NCBI GenBank assembly: GCA_964520325.1
Contig: CAZFOB010000004.1
Location: 175,725-239,724, forward strand
Origin: CAZFOB01 sp964520325
Lineage (GTDB): Bacteria > Actinomycetota > JAICYB01
Length of the DNA: 64,000 nt
Reading direction: 5' to 3'
Every line of letters begins with the position of its first letter. Within the stretch, counting starts at the first letter, position 1. The position numbers and the translations under genes are program-made. The notes under the pieces are model-generated. The model did no database searches. It saw only the letters and a program-made list of their open reading frames with translations, and was not told the origin of the DNA. Shown here piece after piece: positions 1-8,009 of this stretch.

Positions 1-455
1 GTGGGCGGCAGACCGATCGCGTCGGCCATGGGTCCCTGTCCGATGCCCTGGGTCATGAAGTGGTCCCAGTCCTTGGCGTGGCATCGATACGCCGCATTGG
101 GGAACACCGATCTGCCTTCCACGCTCGACCATCCGATGTGATCGAAGTGCAGATGTGAGAAGAGGACGTCGGTGACGTCCTCGGGTTCGTGTCCGAGACC
201 GGCGAGGCTGTCGAGAAGCTTGCCGCCGAGGTCCGGATACCCGTCGACATGGCCCATGCCGACGTCGACGAGCGCAAGACGGTTCGGCCCCCGCACGCAG
301 AACCCGCCGACCGGCATCTCGATCATGTTGCCGTCGGAGAGGAACTGCTTGTGCGGGATCCATTGCTCTTCGGTGACGTTCGGGAAGAACATCGACGCCG
401 GCACCCTGATGACCCCGTCGACGACGGGAAGGATCTCGAAGTCCCCGATGCGCAC
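1..455 (-). CDS. Metallo-beta-lactamase fold hydrolase (C-terminus beyond window)
   Basis: Only the first ~151 residues are in the window; the gene runs off the left edge. The metal-binding signature SHLHFDHIGW lies near residues 101-110 (HxHxDH), which is diagnostic of the metallo-beta-lactamase superfamily (Zn-dependent hydrolases, lactonase or glyoxalase-II-like). The preceding NRLALVDVGMG is the usual first beta-strand/Asp segment. The start is taken as GTG at 455 because no ATG/GTG/TTG occurs upstream in frame before the divergent GNAT gene at 492. The reading is open with no internal stop. The substrate cannot be inferred; quorum-quenching-type lactonases and alkyl sulfatase-like enzymes share this pattern. 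Confidence 0.85.
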   Translation of the reverse strand, partial: MRIGDFEILPVVDGVIRVPASMFFPNVTEEQWIPHKQFLSDGNMIEMPVGGFCVRGPNRLALVDVGMGHVDGYPDLGGKLLDSLAGLGHEPEDVTDVLFSHLHFDHIGWSSVEGRSVFPNAAYRCHAKDWDHFMTQGIGQGPMADAIGLPP

Positions 456-476
456 GGGAGCGATTATCGCGTGGCT

Positions 477-482
477 TAGACT
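477..482 (+). promoter_or_regulatory. Candidate -10 (TAGACT) for the GNAT gene
   Basis: TAGACT fits the TANNNT pattern and ends 9 nt before the ATG at 492. No Shine-Dalgarno sequence lies between, so a leaderless or near-leaderless transcript is plausible. The spacing is slightly longer than in the other examples of the window. Confidence 0.3.
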
Positions 483-491
483 TCGGGTGCC

Positions 492-1289
492 ATGTCGGAC
501 ATCCCCGTCGAAGTCGCGCGACTCTGTGAGAACCCGCAGTCGCAAGGCGCGCACTGGCCGTCATCTGAGCTCATCCGCGGCGACCGTTTCGACATCTGGC
601 TCGGCCCCCCGATCTACCCAGGACTCAGCGTCGTGTTGCATCTGCGCGTGCCGGACGGCGGAGCGGACGGCGCGCTCGACGAGGTGCGGACGATCCTGCG
701 CGCACGTGGGCGCGACCACGCCAACTGGATGATCGGCTCGTCCGCGACCCCGCGCGACCTGCCCGAGCAGCTGCTCGGTCTCGGTCTGGTGGACGACATC
801 GATCCCGTTCTCAAGGGCGTGGTGCTCCGGCGTCCACCGGACGCCGGAGATAGTGAGCGCGGAGGGATCGAGGTCGTGCGCGTCGACCGACGCGAGCAGA
901 TGCACGACTTCTTCCGGATCCAGCAGGAGGCGTTCGGAGTGGAGCGCGCCGTTGCGGAGGGCGGCGCGCCGTTCGTCGACCAGATGTGGGACGACGAGAC
1001 GTCGATCGACACCATCACCACGTACCTTGCGTTCGTGGACGGCGAACCCGTGGCGACCGCACGCGCGACGTTCACACCGGACGGCGTCGTGCTCAACGGC
1101 GGGTCGACGCTGCATCGCGCGCGCGGACGCGGCGTCTACCGTGCGCTCGTCACCGCGCGGTGGGAGGACGCCGTCACTCGCGGGACGCCGTACCTCACCA
1201 CGCTCGCGCGTCCGAGCTCGTATCCGATCCTGATGCGCGTCGGCTTCGAGGAGTGCTGCGACGTGCGCGTGCTGAACGACGCGTTCTAA
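492..1289 (+). CDS. GNAT-family N-acetyltransferase
   Basis: 265 residues. The C-terminal half shows the GNAT core: strand LAFVDGEPVATARATF, then GGSTLHRARGRGVYRALVTA with the pyrophosphate-binding R/Q-x-x-G-x-G/A loop (RGRGVYRAL), and a final strand with an FE motif near VGFEECCDVRV. The N-terminal ~120 residues look like a second degenerate GNAT-like lobe, as in duplicated GNATs. It would transfer an acyl group from acyl-CoA to an amine. The acceptor is unknown. Its stop overlaps the stop of the convergent coiled-coil gene by 4 bp. It is divergent from the metallo-beta-lactamase gene with ~36 bp between the two starts. Confidence 0.8.
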   Translation: MSDIPVEVARLCENPQSQGAHWPSSELIRGDRFDIWLGPPIYPGLSVVLHLRVPDGGADGALDEVRTILRARGRDHANWMIGSSATPRDLPEQLLGLGLVDDIDPVLKGVVLRRPPDAGDSERGGIEVVRVDRREQMHDFFRIQQEAFGVERAVAEGGAPFVDQMWDDETSIDTITTYLAFVDGEPVATARATFTPDGVVLNGGSTLHRARGRGVYRALVTARWEDAVTRGTPYLTTLARPSSYPILMRVGFEECCDVRVLNDAF

Positions 1290-1630
1290 GCCGGATCGCC
1301 GCCGCGCTGCCTGGAGATGCGGGAGCGCAACGCCTTGGGCAACGCAAGCATCGCGTTCTCGACGCCGAGCGTTGCGCGTTCGATGTTCAGCGCCGCTTCC
1401 TCGAGACGGTCGAGGCGGCCGAGAACTGTCGTCATGCTCCCGATGCGGTTCTCGACGTCGTCGAAGACACCGACGAACTTGTCGACGACTCCGTTGAGCT
1501 TCGCGAGGACGGCGTGGGTCTCCTTGAGGAGTCCGACTACTTCCTGCAAGTGCTTGTCGGCGTTGAGGATGAACTCGGCGCGCTGCTGCAGGTCCCTGAA
1601 AGCCTTGGCGGGGTTGAGTTCTCTGGGCAT
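1286..1630 (-). CDS. Small coiled-coil protein, function unknown
   Basis: 114 residues, almost entirely helical, with regular hydrophobic spacing from about residue 10 to 100 (LQQRAEFILNADKHLQEVVGLLK, then VVDKFVGVFDDVENRIGSM). It ends in a short basic tail (RSRISRQRGG). There are no cysteines and no membrane segment. The pattern resembles phasin-like or other amphipathic scaffold proteins, but I cannot place it in a family. The ATG is 6 nt downstream of a TAAGGT hexamer, supporting this start. Confidence 0.6.
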   Translation of the reverse strand: MPRELNPAKAFRDLQQRAEFILNADKHLQEVVGLLKETHAVLAKLNGVVDKFVGVFDDVENRIGSMTTVLGRLDRLEEAALNIERATLGVENAMLALPKALRSRISRQRGGDPA

Positions 1631-1636
1631 TGCGTC

Positions 1637-1642
1637 ACCTTA
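1637..1642 (-). promoter_or_regulatory. Candidate -10 (TAAGGT), leaderless start at 1630
   Basis: Read on the minus strand, TAAGGT is followed by 6 nt and then the ATG at 1630, with no ribosome-binding site. It is divergent from the TAGGCT at 1660-1665. Confidence 0.5.
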
Positions 1643-1659
1643 ACGAAACCGCTCCGGGC

Positions 1660-1665
1660 TAGGCT
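1660..1665 (+). promoter_or_regulatory. Candidate -10 (TAGGCT), leaderless start at 1673
   Basis: TAGGCT ends 7 nt before the ATG at 1673. No Shine-Dalgarno sequence is visible, matching the TANNNT/leaderless pattern seen across the window. Confidence 0.5.
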
Positions 1666-1672
1666 CCTGGAA

Positions 1673-1951
1673 ATGCCCCGTCGCAACCGCCGTCAACCGC
1701 CTCCCAGCTCCCCGCGACAGGAGCGCGTCGCAACGCCGATGGGCGCACCGAAAGGCTGGATCGCGCAGCGATACAACGCCCGGGAGGCCGGTCCCGATTA
1801 CACCTGCCCGCACTGCCACCGTCCGGTATCTCGGACGACCGAGCATGTGGTCGCGTGGGAGGTCGAAGAGGGCAGTCAACATCGCCACTGGCACTCCGTG
1901 TGCTGGACGTCGGCCGTCCGGGAGGGGATCGACCGGTACCGATGGGGTTGA
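1673..1951 (+). CDS. Small zinc-ribbon-like actinobacterial protein
   Basis: 92 residues with a very basic N-terminus (MPRRNRRQ). A CPHC pair near residue 52 is followed by the HxxxW-type segment TEHVVAWE and then HRHWHSVCW. This Cys/His arrangement could bind one metal ion. It resembles a small protein family common in actinobacteria that is often mis-annotated as 'ATP/GTP-binding protein'; I recognise the PHVVAW...RHWHxxCW pattern from memory. The start is internal to a longer open frame and is chosen because of the TAGGCT hexamer 7 nt upstream. Function unknown. Confidence 0.65.
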   Translation: MPRRNRRQPPPSSPRQERVATPMGAPKGWIAQRYNAREAGPDYTCPHCHRPVSRTTEHVVAWEVEEGSQHRHWHSVCWTSAVREGIDRYRWG

Positions 1952-1985
1952 TCGGCGTGCTGGAGAAGTACGAAGCGGCGACCGC

Positions 1986-3140
1986 TTAGGTCTTCTTCGC
2001 GTCCTTCTCGATGTTGTGATCGTTGATCGACTTCATGATCGCTTCGCCGACCCGAGGCATGAACTGCGAGCGGTTCTCCGCGGCCCAATCGCGCGACCGC
2101 TTGGTGGACGAGGCCTCGCTGTTGATATGCGGCATGACGTACTGCGCGAAGAGCTCATAGGACTTCATCGTGCCGAGGCGGTCGGCCCAGTCGTGCGCCA
2201 TGAAGAGGAACGACCCGAACCCGCCTGACTGCTTCTCCAAACGCTCGATCTGCTGGATGGCGTCGTCCGGGGTCCCGAGCACGGCGAATCCGCTCTCGAT
2301 CAGCATGTCGATGACTTTGTCGCCTTCAACGCCCGGAGGCACGATGGGAAGGGCGCCGACGTTGGCGAAGTAATCGATCCACTGGTCGAGTCCGAACTTT
2401 ACGTCCTCGCGGGCTTGCTCCCTCGTCGCGGCGATGTGCATCGGCCCGACGAGGCGCCAGCCGTCGCGGTCGACACTGGATCCGAACTCGGCAGCGCGGT
2501 CCTCCATGATCGACCACGCGTTCGCCATGGCATTGAAGCCTTCCGTCTGCGTAGCGCCGATCGACAGGAGGCTGAGTCCGTGCTTGCCGGCAAGACGTGG
2601 ACCGGATGGCGACACCATCGCGGCAACGCCGACCTCGAACCGGGGCCGGGTGTACGGAAGGACCTGCAAGCGAGCATCGCGGAGCTTGAACCAGTCGGTC
2701 TCGATGTTCACCGTCTCGCCGTCGAGCAAGAGCAGGATCGCTTCGAGCGACTCCTCCATCATGCGGCGCTGGTCGACGGGATCGATGCCCATCATGTAGG
2801 CGTCTGACGGCAGCGCTCCGGGGCCGACGCCGAACATGAAGCGTCCTCGTGTGAGGTGGTCGAGCAGGACCAGCCGGTCGGCCAGGATCAACGGGTGGTG
2901 GTAGGGCAGCGAGCTCACGCCGGTGCCGAGCTTGATGTTGCGCGTCCGCTCGGCCGCTGCGGCGATGAAGACCTCGGGCGAGGCGATGATCTCGTAGCCG
3001 GCTGAGTGATGCTCGCCGATCCACGCCTCGTCGAACCCGAGATGGTCGAGCCACTGGATCAGCTCGAGATCGCGGTGCAGCGCCAGATTTGGATTCTGAC
3101 CGTGTGGGTGGAACGGGGCGAGGAAGATGCCGAATCGCAT
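1986..3140 (-). CDS. LLM-class flavin-dependent monooxygenase (limonene monooxygenase-like)
   Basis: 384 residues, a full-length bacterial luciferase-fold (TIM barrel) protein. The N-terminus MRFGIFLAPFHP, the GFDEAWIGEHH segment (near residue 35-45), SLPYHHPLILADR and GRFMFGVGPGALPSD are typical of FMN/F420-dependent luciferase-like monooxygenases. The length and C-terminal region resemble the LimB (limonene 1,2-monooxygenase) group. It would use reduced flavin, or possibly F420H2, and O2 on a small organic substrate. F420 genes occur 40 kb away in the same window, but family knowledge alone cannot decide the cofactor. It stands alone, with the LppX-like gene upstream in the same direction across 85 bp. 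Confidence 0.85.
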   Translation of the reverse strand: MRFGIFLAPFHPHGQNPNLALHRDLELIQWLDHLGFDEAWIGEHHSAGYEIIASPEVFIAAAAERTRNIKLGTGVSSLPYHHPLILADRLVLLDHLTRGRFMFGVGPGALPSDAYMMGIDPVDQRRMMEESLEAILLLLDGETVNIETDWFKLRDARLQVLPYTRPRFEVGVAAMVSPSGPRLAGKHGLSLLSIGATQTEGFNAMANAWSIMEDRAAEFGSSVDRDGWRLVGPMHIAATREQAREDVKFGLDQWIDYFANVGALPIVPPGVEGDKVIDMLIESGFAVLGTPDDAIQQIERLEKQSGGFGSFLFMAHDWADRLGTMKSYELFAQYVMPHINSEASSTKRSRDWAAENRSQFMPRVGEAIMKSINDHNIEKDAKKT

Positions 3141-3225
3141 GCGACAGTGTGCCTGTCAGATAGCGCCCCGAGTCAAATGTGGCTGCCACCAGAAAGCGGC
3201 CCGGGGGCGGCCGGGTGCCGTGCGT

Positions 3226-4056
3226 TCAGCGGCCCGGAAATGCGTTCGGGAAGCACGCCGTTGTGGTCTGCTGCGCGTTGCCAGCCTTGACTTGGTTGGC
3301 CGGCGGTCTGGTGATGCTCAGCGGCTTGCCGTAGTCGAGGAAATCGATCGTCATCGTGAGGGAGTAGCCGCGTCCCGCAGTGATCCCGAAGGTCAGTCGA
3401 CGGATGCGGTCGGTCTCGTCGAGGTAGGCGGCCACCGGCACGGTGCCCTTGAAGCCGGCGAGAGCCGGGTTGTCCTTCGCTTGCGCCACGAGGTCGGCGA
3501 TGCCGACGTTGGCTCCGTACTTCGTGGTCTTGACGCCCCCAACCACCTCGGTCCCCAGCTTCTCGAGTTCGGAGAAGAAGCCGGCTTCGTCCTCGTACAG
3601 CTGATCGGGGCGGATCTGGAAGCTCTGGTTGCCGAGGAGGTTCTTCGCGTCGGTGCGCAGCCACGACGCACCGATCGTGGCGCGACGAGACGGGTGGACG
3701 CTGACAAAGAAGTCGTCTCCGGCCGCGACGTAGGTGCACTTGGCGTTGATCCCAGGAGCCTTGATGGTGGTCACGAATCGAGACAGACCAGCCTTGATGT
3801 CGACCGCGCCTTCGAAGCTGAAGGGTGAGCCGGCACCGAAGCTCTCAGTGCCCGGGCCCGTGAACTTCTGCGTCATCGTGAAGCGGAACGTATTGCCCTT
3901 CTCGGCGGCGGCCCGAGTGAGTGAGAGGAGGTCGTTGCCTGCATCAGCTCCGCGGTTGGCGAGGCCGCTCAGTGCAACGACGAGGCAGACGAATGCTGCA
4001 ACGAGGACGAGGCCACCCTCAGATCGTCCCTTCGTCCGAAAGTCGAGCGATCTCAT
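3226..4056 (-). CDS. LppX/LprAFG-like exported protein
   Basis: 276 residues. An N-terminal hydrophobic helix (GLVLVAAFVCLVVALSGLA, residues ~15-33) is followed by a beta-rich domain with LLSLTRAAAEKGNTFRFTM, SFEGAVDI and TTKYGANVGI. This pattern belongs to the LppX/LprG/LolA-type open-barrel family that carries lipids across the envelope. There is no convincing lipobox cysteine, so it is probably anchored by the uncleaved helix or secreted. Its first 38 bp overlap the end of the CoA-transferase gene in another frame, suggesting co-transcription. Ligand unknown. Confidence 0.65.
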   Translation of the reverse strand: MRSLDFRTKGRSEGGLVLVAAFVCLVVALSGLANRGADAGNDLLSLTRAAAEKGNTFRFTMTQKFTGPGTESFGAGSPFSFEGAVDIKAGLSRFVTTIKAPGINAKCTYVAAGDDFFVSVHPSRRATIGASWLRTDAKNLLGNQSFQIRPDQLYEDEAGFFSELEKLGTEVVGGVKTTKYGANVGIADLVAQAKDNPALAGFKGTVPVAAYLDETDRIRRLTFGITAGRGYSLTMTIDFLDYGKPLSITRPPANQVKAGNAQQTTTACFPNAFPGR

Positions 4057-5215
4057 CGTCCGACAACCCTAGCTCCGAGTACACGGAAGCGTTGTCCGAA
4101 CCGAGCTCGCTCGAGCCGGCGTGGAGGATCCGGCCGGGAGTTTTCGAGAACCGCGGATGCACGCCCTGCATGCGGATCGGCCCCCAATCCGCATCGTCGA
4201 TCGTCGCGATCGATCCGCGCGCTTGCACGTGCGGATCGTCCATGAACTCGGACACGTCGTAGATCGGCGCCAGCGCCGCATCGTGCTCCTCGAAGATCGC
4301 AACGGCCTCGTCGCGCGTGTGAGCCGACATCCACTCCGCGATGATCGCGTCGAGCACGTCGCCGTTGGCGAGGCGGTCGCGATTGGTCGCGAAGCGTGGA
4401 TCGTCCTTGAGCTCCGGACGATCGATCGCGTCGAAGGTTCGCATGGCAACGCGCTGGGCCGACGCCGACAGACCTACCCACGTGTCGTCCGAGCATCGAT
4501 AGGCGTTGCGGGGTGAGGAGTACGGCAGGCGCGATCCCATCCGCGGTTGCAGGTATCCCTGTTGATCCCATGCCAGCGGCAGGGGGCCGAGGAGTTGCAT
4601 GAGCGACTCGTAGAGCGAAAGGTCGAGCACCTGTCCGGTGCCGCCGCGCGCGTCGCGCCAGTACAGCGCCGCGAGCGTCGCCCACGTGCCGACGAGTCCG
4701 GTGACTTCGTCGGCGAGTGCGATCGGCGGGAGCAGCGGTGGACCGCCGGGCTCACCAGTGATCGACGCAAGTCCCGACATCGCTTCCGCGAGCGTCGCGA
4801 AGCCCGGACGCTTGGCGTATGGGCCGTCCTGTCCGAATCCGGTGACACGAACGATCACCAGGCCGGGGTTGCTCAGGTGCAGCGAGTCGGGCGACAGGTT
4901 CCAGCGCTCGAGCGTGCCCGGACGGAAGTTCTCGATGAGGACGTCGGCCTGCTCGATGAGCTTGCGTGCGATGTCCTGTCCCTCTTCGCGCGAGAGATCG
5001 AGCGTGATACACCGCTTGTTTCGAGAAACGAGCTTCCAGTAGCACGACACACCGTCGTTGCTGTCGCCGAGATGCCGCGTGTCGTCGCCGCGCGCTGGAT
5101 GCTCGATCTTGATGACGTCGGCTCCCATGTCGCCGAGGTACATGGCGATGCGCGGCCCGGCGATGACCGTCGAGGCATCGATAACGCGAAGCCCTTCGAG
5201 GGCGAGAGGAGTCAT
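4019..5215 (-). CDS. CaiB/BaiF (class III) CoA-transferase
   Basis: 398 residues. The N-terminus LEGLRVIDASTVIAGPRIAMYLGDMGADVIKIE is the hallmark of family III CoA-transferases. It includes the catalytic Asp region in VTGFGQDGPYAKRPGF and the GG..PP(L)..IALADEVTG segment. These enzymes move CoA between carboxylic acids through an aspartyl-CoA thioester. The start is the ATG whose ATGA overlaps the stop of the DUF402 gene; the longer open frame upstream is a shadow of DUF402. It sits downstream of ccr and DUF402 in the same direction, so it may activate an acid that enters the Ccr-related acyl-CoA pool. Substrate unknown. Confidence 0.9.
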   Translation of the reverse strand: MTPLALEGLRVIDASTVIAGPRIAMYLGDMGADVIKIEHPARGDDTRHLGDSNDGVSCYWKLVSRNKRCITLDLSREEGQDIARKLIEQADVLIENFRPGTLERWNLSPDSLHLSNPGLVIVRVTGFGQDGPYAKRPGFATLAEAMSGLASITGEPGGPPLLPPIALADEVTGLVGTWATLAALYWRDARGGTGQVLDLSLYESLMQLLGPLPLAWDQQGYLQPRMGSRLPYSSPRNAYRCSDDTWVGLSASAQRVAMRTFDAIDRPELKDDPRFATNRDRLANGDVLDAIIAEWMSAHTRDEAVAIFEEHDAALAPIYDVSEFMDDPHVQARGSIATIDDADWGPIRMQGVHPRFSKTPGRILHAGSSELGSDNASVYSELGLSDDEIARLSDEGTI

Positions 5216-5820
5216 GGACGAAGAGGGTACGAGGCGACGTCGTCCCAGCCGTCGGGCAGCGTCGGGATCGGCAATGACGGATCGGGGGCCCAGTCGCGCC
5301 AGTCGCGCCACCAGATGTTGCCTGACTCGACGAGCTCGATGACGGCCTCGCCGTTGCGCCGGAACGACTCGGCTTCCTCCGCCGTGTACATGCCCAGTCC
5401 CACAGTGGCCACCATCTCGTGCTCGTCCTTCCACATCCACGACGACAGATCCTCGCCGACGATGAGGTCGAGCGTGTGGTCGCGCGTGTCGTAGCCGATC
5501 GGTGTCCATCGGAGTGCATCCTGCAGGTTGACGTACCAGCACACGAATGCGCCGGCCTCGTTCCAGAACCCCATGACCGAGTACGGATCGTCCGGACGGA
5601 CCAACACGAGTGCGTTGTGCTCGACCCATGCCTTCTTCCCCCACACGAGCTCGCCCCGGCCGAACTCATCGATGATCGTCTCCCGGCTGCTCGCCATCGC
5701 CCCGTAGAACTCTGTTCCGATTGCGAGGTACGACGCGAGGACGCCGTCTGTATGTGAGACGACCGTCAGGGGACGCGCAAAGAACACCGAACCGAAGAAG
5801 ACCCCGCGTTCGACGATCAC
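5212..5820 (-). CDS. DUF402 domain protein
   Basis: About 202 residues. The conserved DUF402 core is visible: WYVNLQDALRWTPIGYDTRDHTLDLIVGEDLSSWMWKDEHEM, with the invariant YVN, D-x-x-LDL and WKDE..E residues. Family members include nucleoside di/triphosphatases and RNA-binding FomD-like proteins with metal sites formed by such acidic residues. The start is uncertain. GTG at 5820 is the only start codon after the ccr stop; a WRPG motif just upstream, usually near the N-terminus of the family, would be lost with this choice. The stop overlaps the ATG of the CoA-transferase (ATGA). Confidence 0.75.
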   Translation of the reverse strand: MIVERGVFFGSVFFARPLTVVSHTDGVLASYLAIGTEFYGAMASSRETIIDEFGRGELVWGKKAWVEHNALVLVRPDDPYSVMGFWNEAGAFVCWYVNLQDALRWTPIGYDTRDHTLDLIVGEDLSSWMWKDEHEMVATVGLGMYTAEEAESFRRNGEAVIELVESGNIWWRDWRDWAPDPSLPIPTLPDGWDDVASYPLRP

Positions 5821-5842
5821 GGCGCCGGGACGCCAGCGTGGC

Positions 5843-7084
5843 TCAGACGTCGAGATCGGTGAGTCCTCGTTCGCCGACGCCGACGAGAGCCGCCATGTTG
5901 CCTTCGTTGTGTTTGTTCTCGTGCATGAGCTGGTGCGGCTTCCAGATCTCCTCGAAGCTGAACACATCACCGAGGCATGGATCGATCTTGCCGGCGACCA
6001 CGAGCTCGTTGAACGCGTACGCATCGTCGTCGTTGGCGAAGTGCGAGCCCTGTAGCCGCTTCTGACGCATCCACAGGTAGCGCAGATCGACGTCGGCGTT
6101 GAAGCCCGTCGTGCCGGCACAGATGACGACCATGCCGCCGCTGTCGACGACGAAGATGGATGTCGGGACGGTGTCCTGTCCCGGATGCTCGAAGACGATG
6201 CGCGGTGAGCGGCGCTCGCCGAGCACGTCCCAGAGCGCCTTGCCGAACGCTCGACACCCCTTGGACCACTCGCCGTATGCGGCATCGTCGGTCCAGTCGG
6301 GCATGCGTCCCCAGTGAGAGAAGTTCTTGCGGTTGATGTAGCCCTTCGCGCCGAGCTTCTTCGTGAACTCGCCGCGATTCTCCGACGACACGACGGTGAC
6401 GGGGATGCCACCGCGCTCGCGCACGATCTGCGTGGCCATCGAGCCGAGGCCGCCGGATCCGCCCCAGACGAGCACGACATCGTCCGGTTGGACGGTGTGC
6501 GGTGCCCATCCCATGAGCATCCTCCATGCGGTGCAGCCGACGAGGCCGTAGGCGGCCGAGGCCTCCCACGACAGTTCTGGCGGCTTCTGCATGCACTGAT
6601 GCGCCTGCACTTTCGTGAACTGCGCGAACGATCCCCAGTTCGATTCGTATCCCCAGATCCGGTAGCTCGGGTGAAACATCGGGTCGGTCCCGTCGGGGAT
6701 GGCGTCGACGTCCCATTGTCCGCAGTGGATGACGACGCGGTCGCCGACCTTCACGTTCGTCACGTTGTCGCCGGCCCTGTAGACGATCCCGGATGCATCC
6801 GACCCGCCGATGTGGAAGTCGGTCGGTTCGTTGAAGCGGGCGTGCGCCTCGCACACATTGACCGGCACGCCGCGCGCCGCCCAGACGTTGTTGTAGTTGA
6901 TCCCGGCCGCACCGACGAAGACCAGGACGTCGTCCGGTCCGATGTCGGGAACCTCGACCTGCTCGACCTTGAATGCGTCCTTGGGCTCACCGAACCGATC
7001 GGGACGGATGACCTGTGCCCACATCTTTGCAGGCACCTCGCCGAGCGGGGGCGCGGCTCCGATGTCGTAGATGTCTTTGGCCAT
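5843..7084 (-). CDS. ccr: Crotonyl-CoA carboxylase/reductase
   Basis: 413 residues, MDR (zinc-alcohol-dehydrogenase-like) fold without catalytic zinc ligands. Recognisable Ccr segments are GAAGINYNNVWAARG with the substrate-site Asn, GSDASGIVY, the NADPH site WGGSGGLGSMATQI, FEHPGQDTVPTSIFVV and LQGSHFANDDDA with the conserved His near residue 346. The enzyme reductively carboxylates crotonyl-CoA to ethylmalonyl-CoA with NADPH and CO2, in the ethylmalonyl-CoA pathway or for polyketide extender units. Thiolase, methylmalonyl-CoA epimerase and an acyl-CoA carboxylase subunit lie within 16 kb. It has a CAGGAG ribosome-binding site 8 nt before the ATG. It is slightly shorter than typical Ccr (~440). 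Confidence 0.9.
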   Translation of the reverse strand: MAKDIYDIGAAPPLGEVPAKMWAQVIRPDRFGEPKDAFKVEQVEVPDIGPDDVLVFVGAAGINYNNVWAARGVPVNVCEAHARFNEPTDFHIGGSDASGIVYRAGDNVTNVKVGDRVVIHCGQWDVDAIPDGTDPMFHPSYRIWGYESNWGSFAQFTKVQAHQCMQKPPELSWEASAAYGLVGCTAWRMLMGWAPHTVQPDDVVLVWGGSGGLGSMATQIVRERGGIPVTVVSSENRGEFTKKLGAKGYINRKNFSHWGRMPDWTDDAAYGEWSKGCRAFGKALWDVLGERRSPRIVFEHPGQDTVPTSIFVVDSGGMVVICAGTTGFNADVDLRYLWMRQKRLQGSHFANDDDAYAFNELVVAGKIDPCLGDVFSFEEIWKPHQLMHENKHNEGNMAALVGVGERGLTDLDV

Positions 7085-7113
7085 GTGTGTCGCTCCTGTC
7101 TGGTTGTGGCTCG

Positions 7114-7119
7114 ACGTTA
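7114..7119 (-). promoter_or_regulatory. Candidate -10 (TAACGT) for ccr
   Basis: On the minus strand TAACGT precedes the ccr ATG by ~30 nt and would give a ~20-nt leader containing CAGGAG (7093-7098). Confidence 0.35.
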
Positions 7120-7124
7120 TCGCA

Positions 7125-8006
7125 CTAGCCCTCGCGCGAGTCCGCGCGCGTTCGGGCCGGTCTGATCTCGACGATCAGCATGCCCGACAGGATCAGGGCC
7201 GCGCCGATCCATGCACGTCCGGGGAGCCGTTCGTCCGCGAGCACGTACGCCGCCAGAGCGGCGAACGGTGCCTCCATCGAGAAGATCACAGCCGCGCGCG
7301 TGGGCGAGATGCGCTTCTGCGCCCAGGTCTGCACGCCGATCCCGAACACGCTCGAACCGAGCGCGGTGGTGAGGATCGCCATCCACACTGCCGACCCTTG
7401 CGGAGCGACGACTCCCTGCGTCGGTGTGAGCACGGCGAAGAAGACCGCAGAGACGCCTAGTTGCTGGATGGTGAGCACGCGAGTGTCCATCTCCGGTGCG
7501 TACCTGGCAAGGGTGACGATCTGTCCCGCGTAGATGACGGCGCTGGCGAGCACGAGAAGATCGCCCTCGTTGAAGCTCGCGCGTCCTTGCGAGATGCGCA
7601 GGCTCATCAAGGCCAGACCGGTGGTGGTGAGCGCAACGCCGAACACCGTGATCGCTTGCGGTCGCCGGCGCAGAACGATCGAGGAAAGGATCGGTGTGAA
7701 CACGACGTAGAGACCGGTGATGAATCCGGCGTTGGTGGATAGCGTGCGCTGGAGTCCGAGCGTTTGGAATGCGTGTCCCAGAGCGAGCAAGGTTCCGGCC
7801 AAGAGGCCCGCTCGAAGGCCTGTTCGTAACGCGTCGCGCGCGGCTTTGCGCCAGATGGCGGCGAGGACCAATGTCGCGATCGTGAACCGGATCGCCAGGA
7901 ACTCGAACGCCGGGATGTCGTCGAGCGCGTCCTTGACGATCGGGAACGTGGTGCCCCAGATGAAAGCGGCGCCGAGGAGCGCGAGCCCCGGGACGAGCTG
8001 ACTCAC
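7125..8006 (-). CDS. EamA/DMT-family transporter
   Basis: 293 residues with ten predicted membrane helices in two five-helix EamA repeats. The first repeat begins LALLGAAFIWGTTFPIVKDAL and the second RASFNEGDLLVLASAVIYAGQIV. The WG(T/S)xFP motif of the drug/metabolite exporters is present (residues ~17-22). These carriers export amino acids, metabolites or drugs. The GTG start lies 3 nt after the GGT stop, so it is the last gene of the glpX-CDF-orf-GGT-DMT operon. An export role for a gamma-glutamyl or peptide-derived product is only a guess from that linkage. Confidence 0.85.
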   Translation of the reverse strand: MSQLVPGLALLGAAFIWGTTFPIVKDALDDIPAFEFLAIRFTIATLVLAAIWRKAARDALRTGLRAGLLAGTLLALGHAFQTLGLQRTLSTNAGFITGLYVVFTPILSSIVLRRRPQAITVFGVALTTTGLALMSLRISQGRASFNEGDLLVLASAVIYAGQIVTLARYAPEMDTRVLTIQQLGVSAVFFAVLTPTQGVVAPQGSAVWMAILTTALGSSVFGIGVQTWAQKRISPTRAAVIFSMEAPFAALAAYVLADERLPGRAWIGAALILSGMLIVEIRPARTRADSREG

Positions 8007-8009
8007 GTT

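Noticed and set aside
5216..5644. Longer start for the CoA-transferase
   Set aside because: The extra sequence is the DUF402 gene in another frame; the family N-terminus (LEGLRVIDAS) begins just after ATG 5215.
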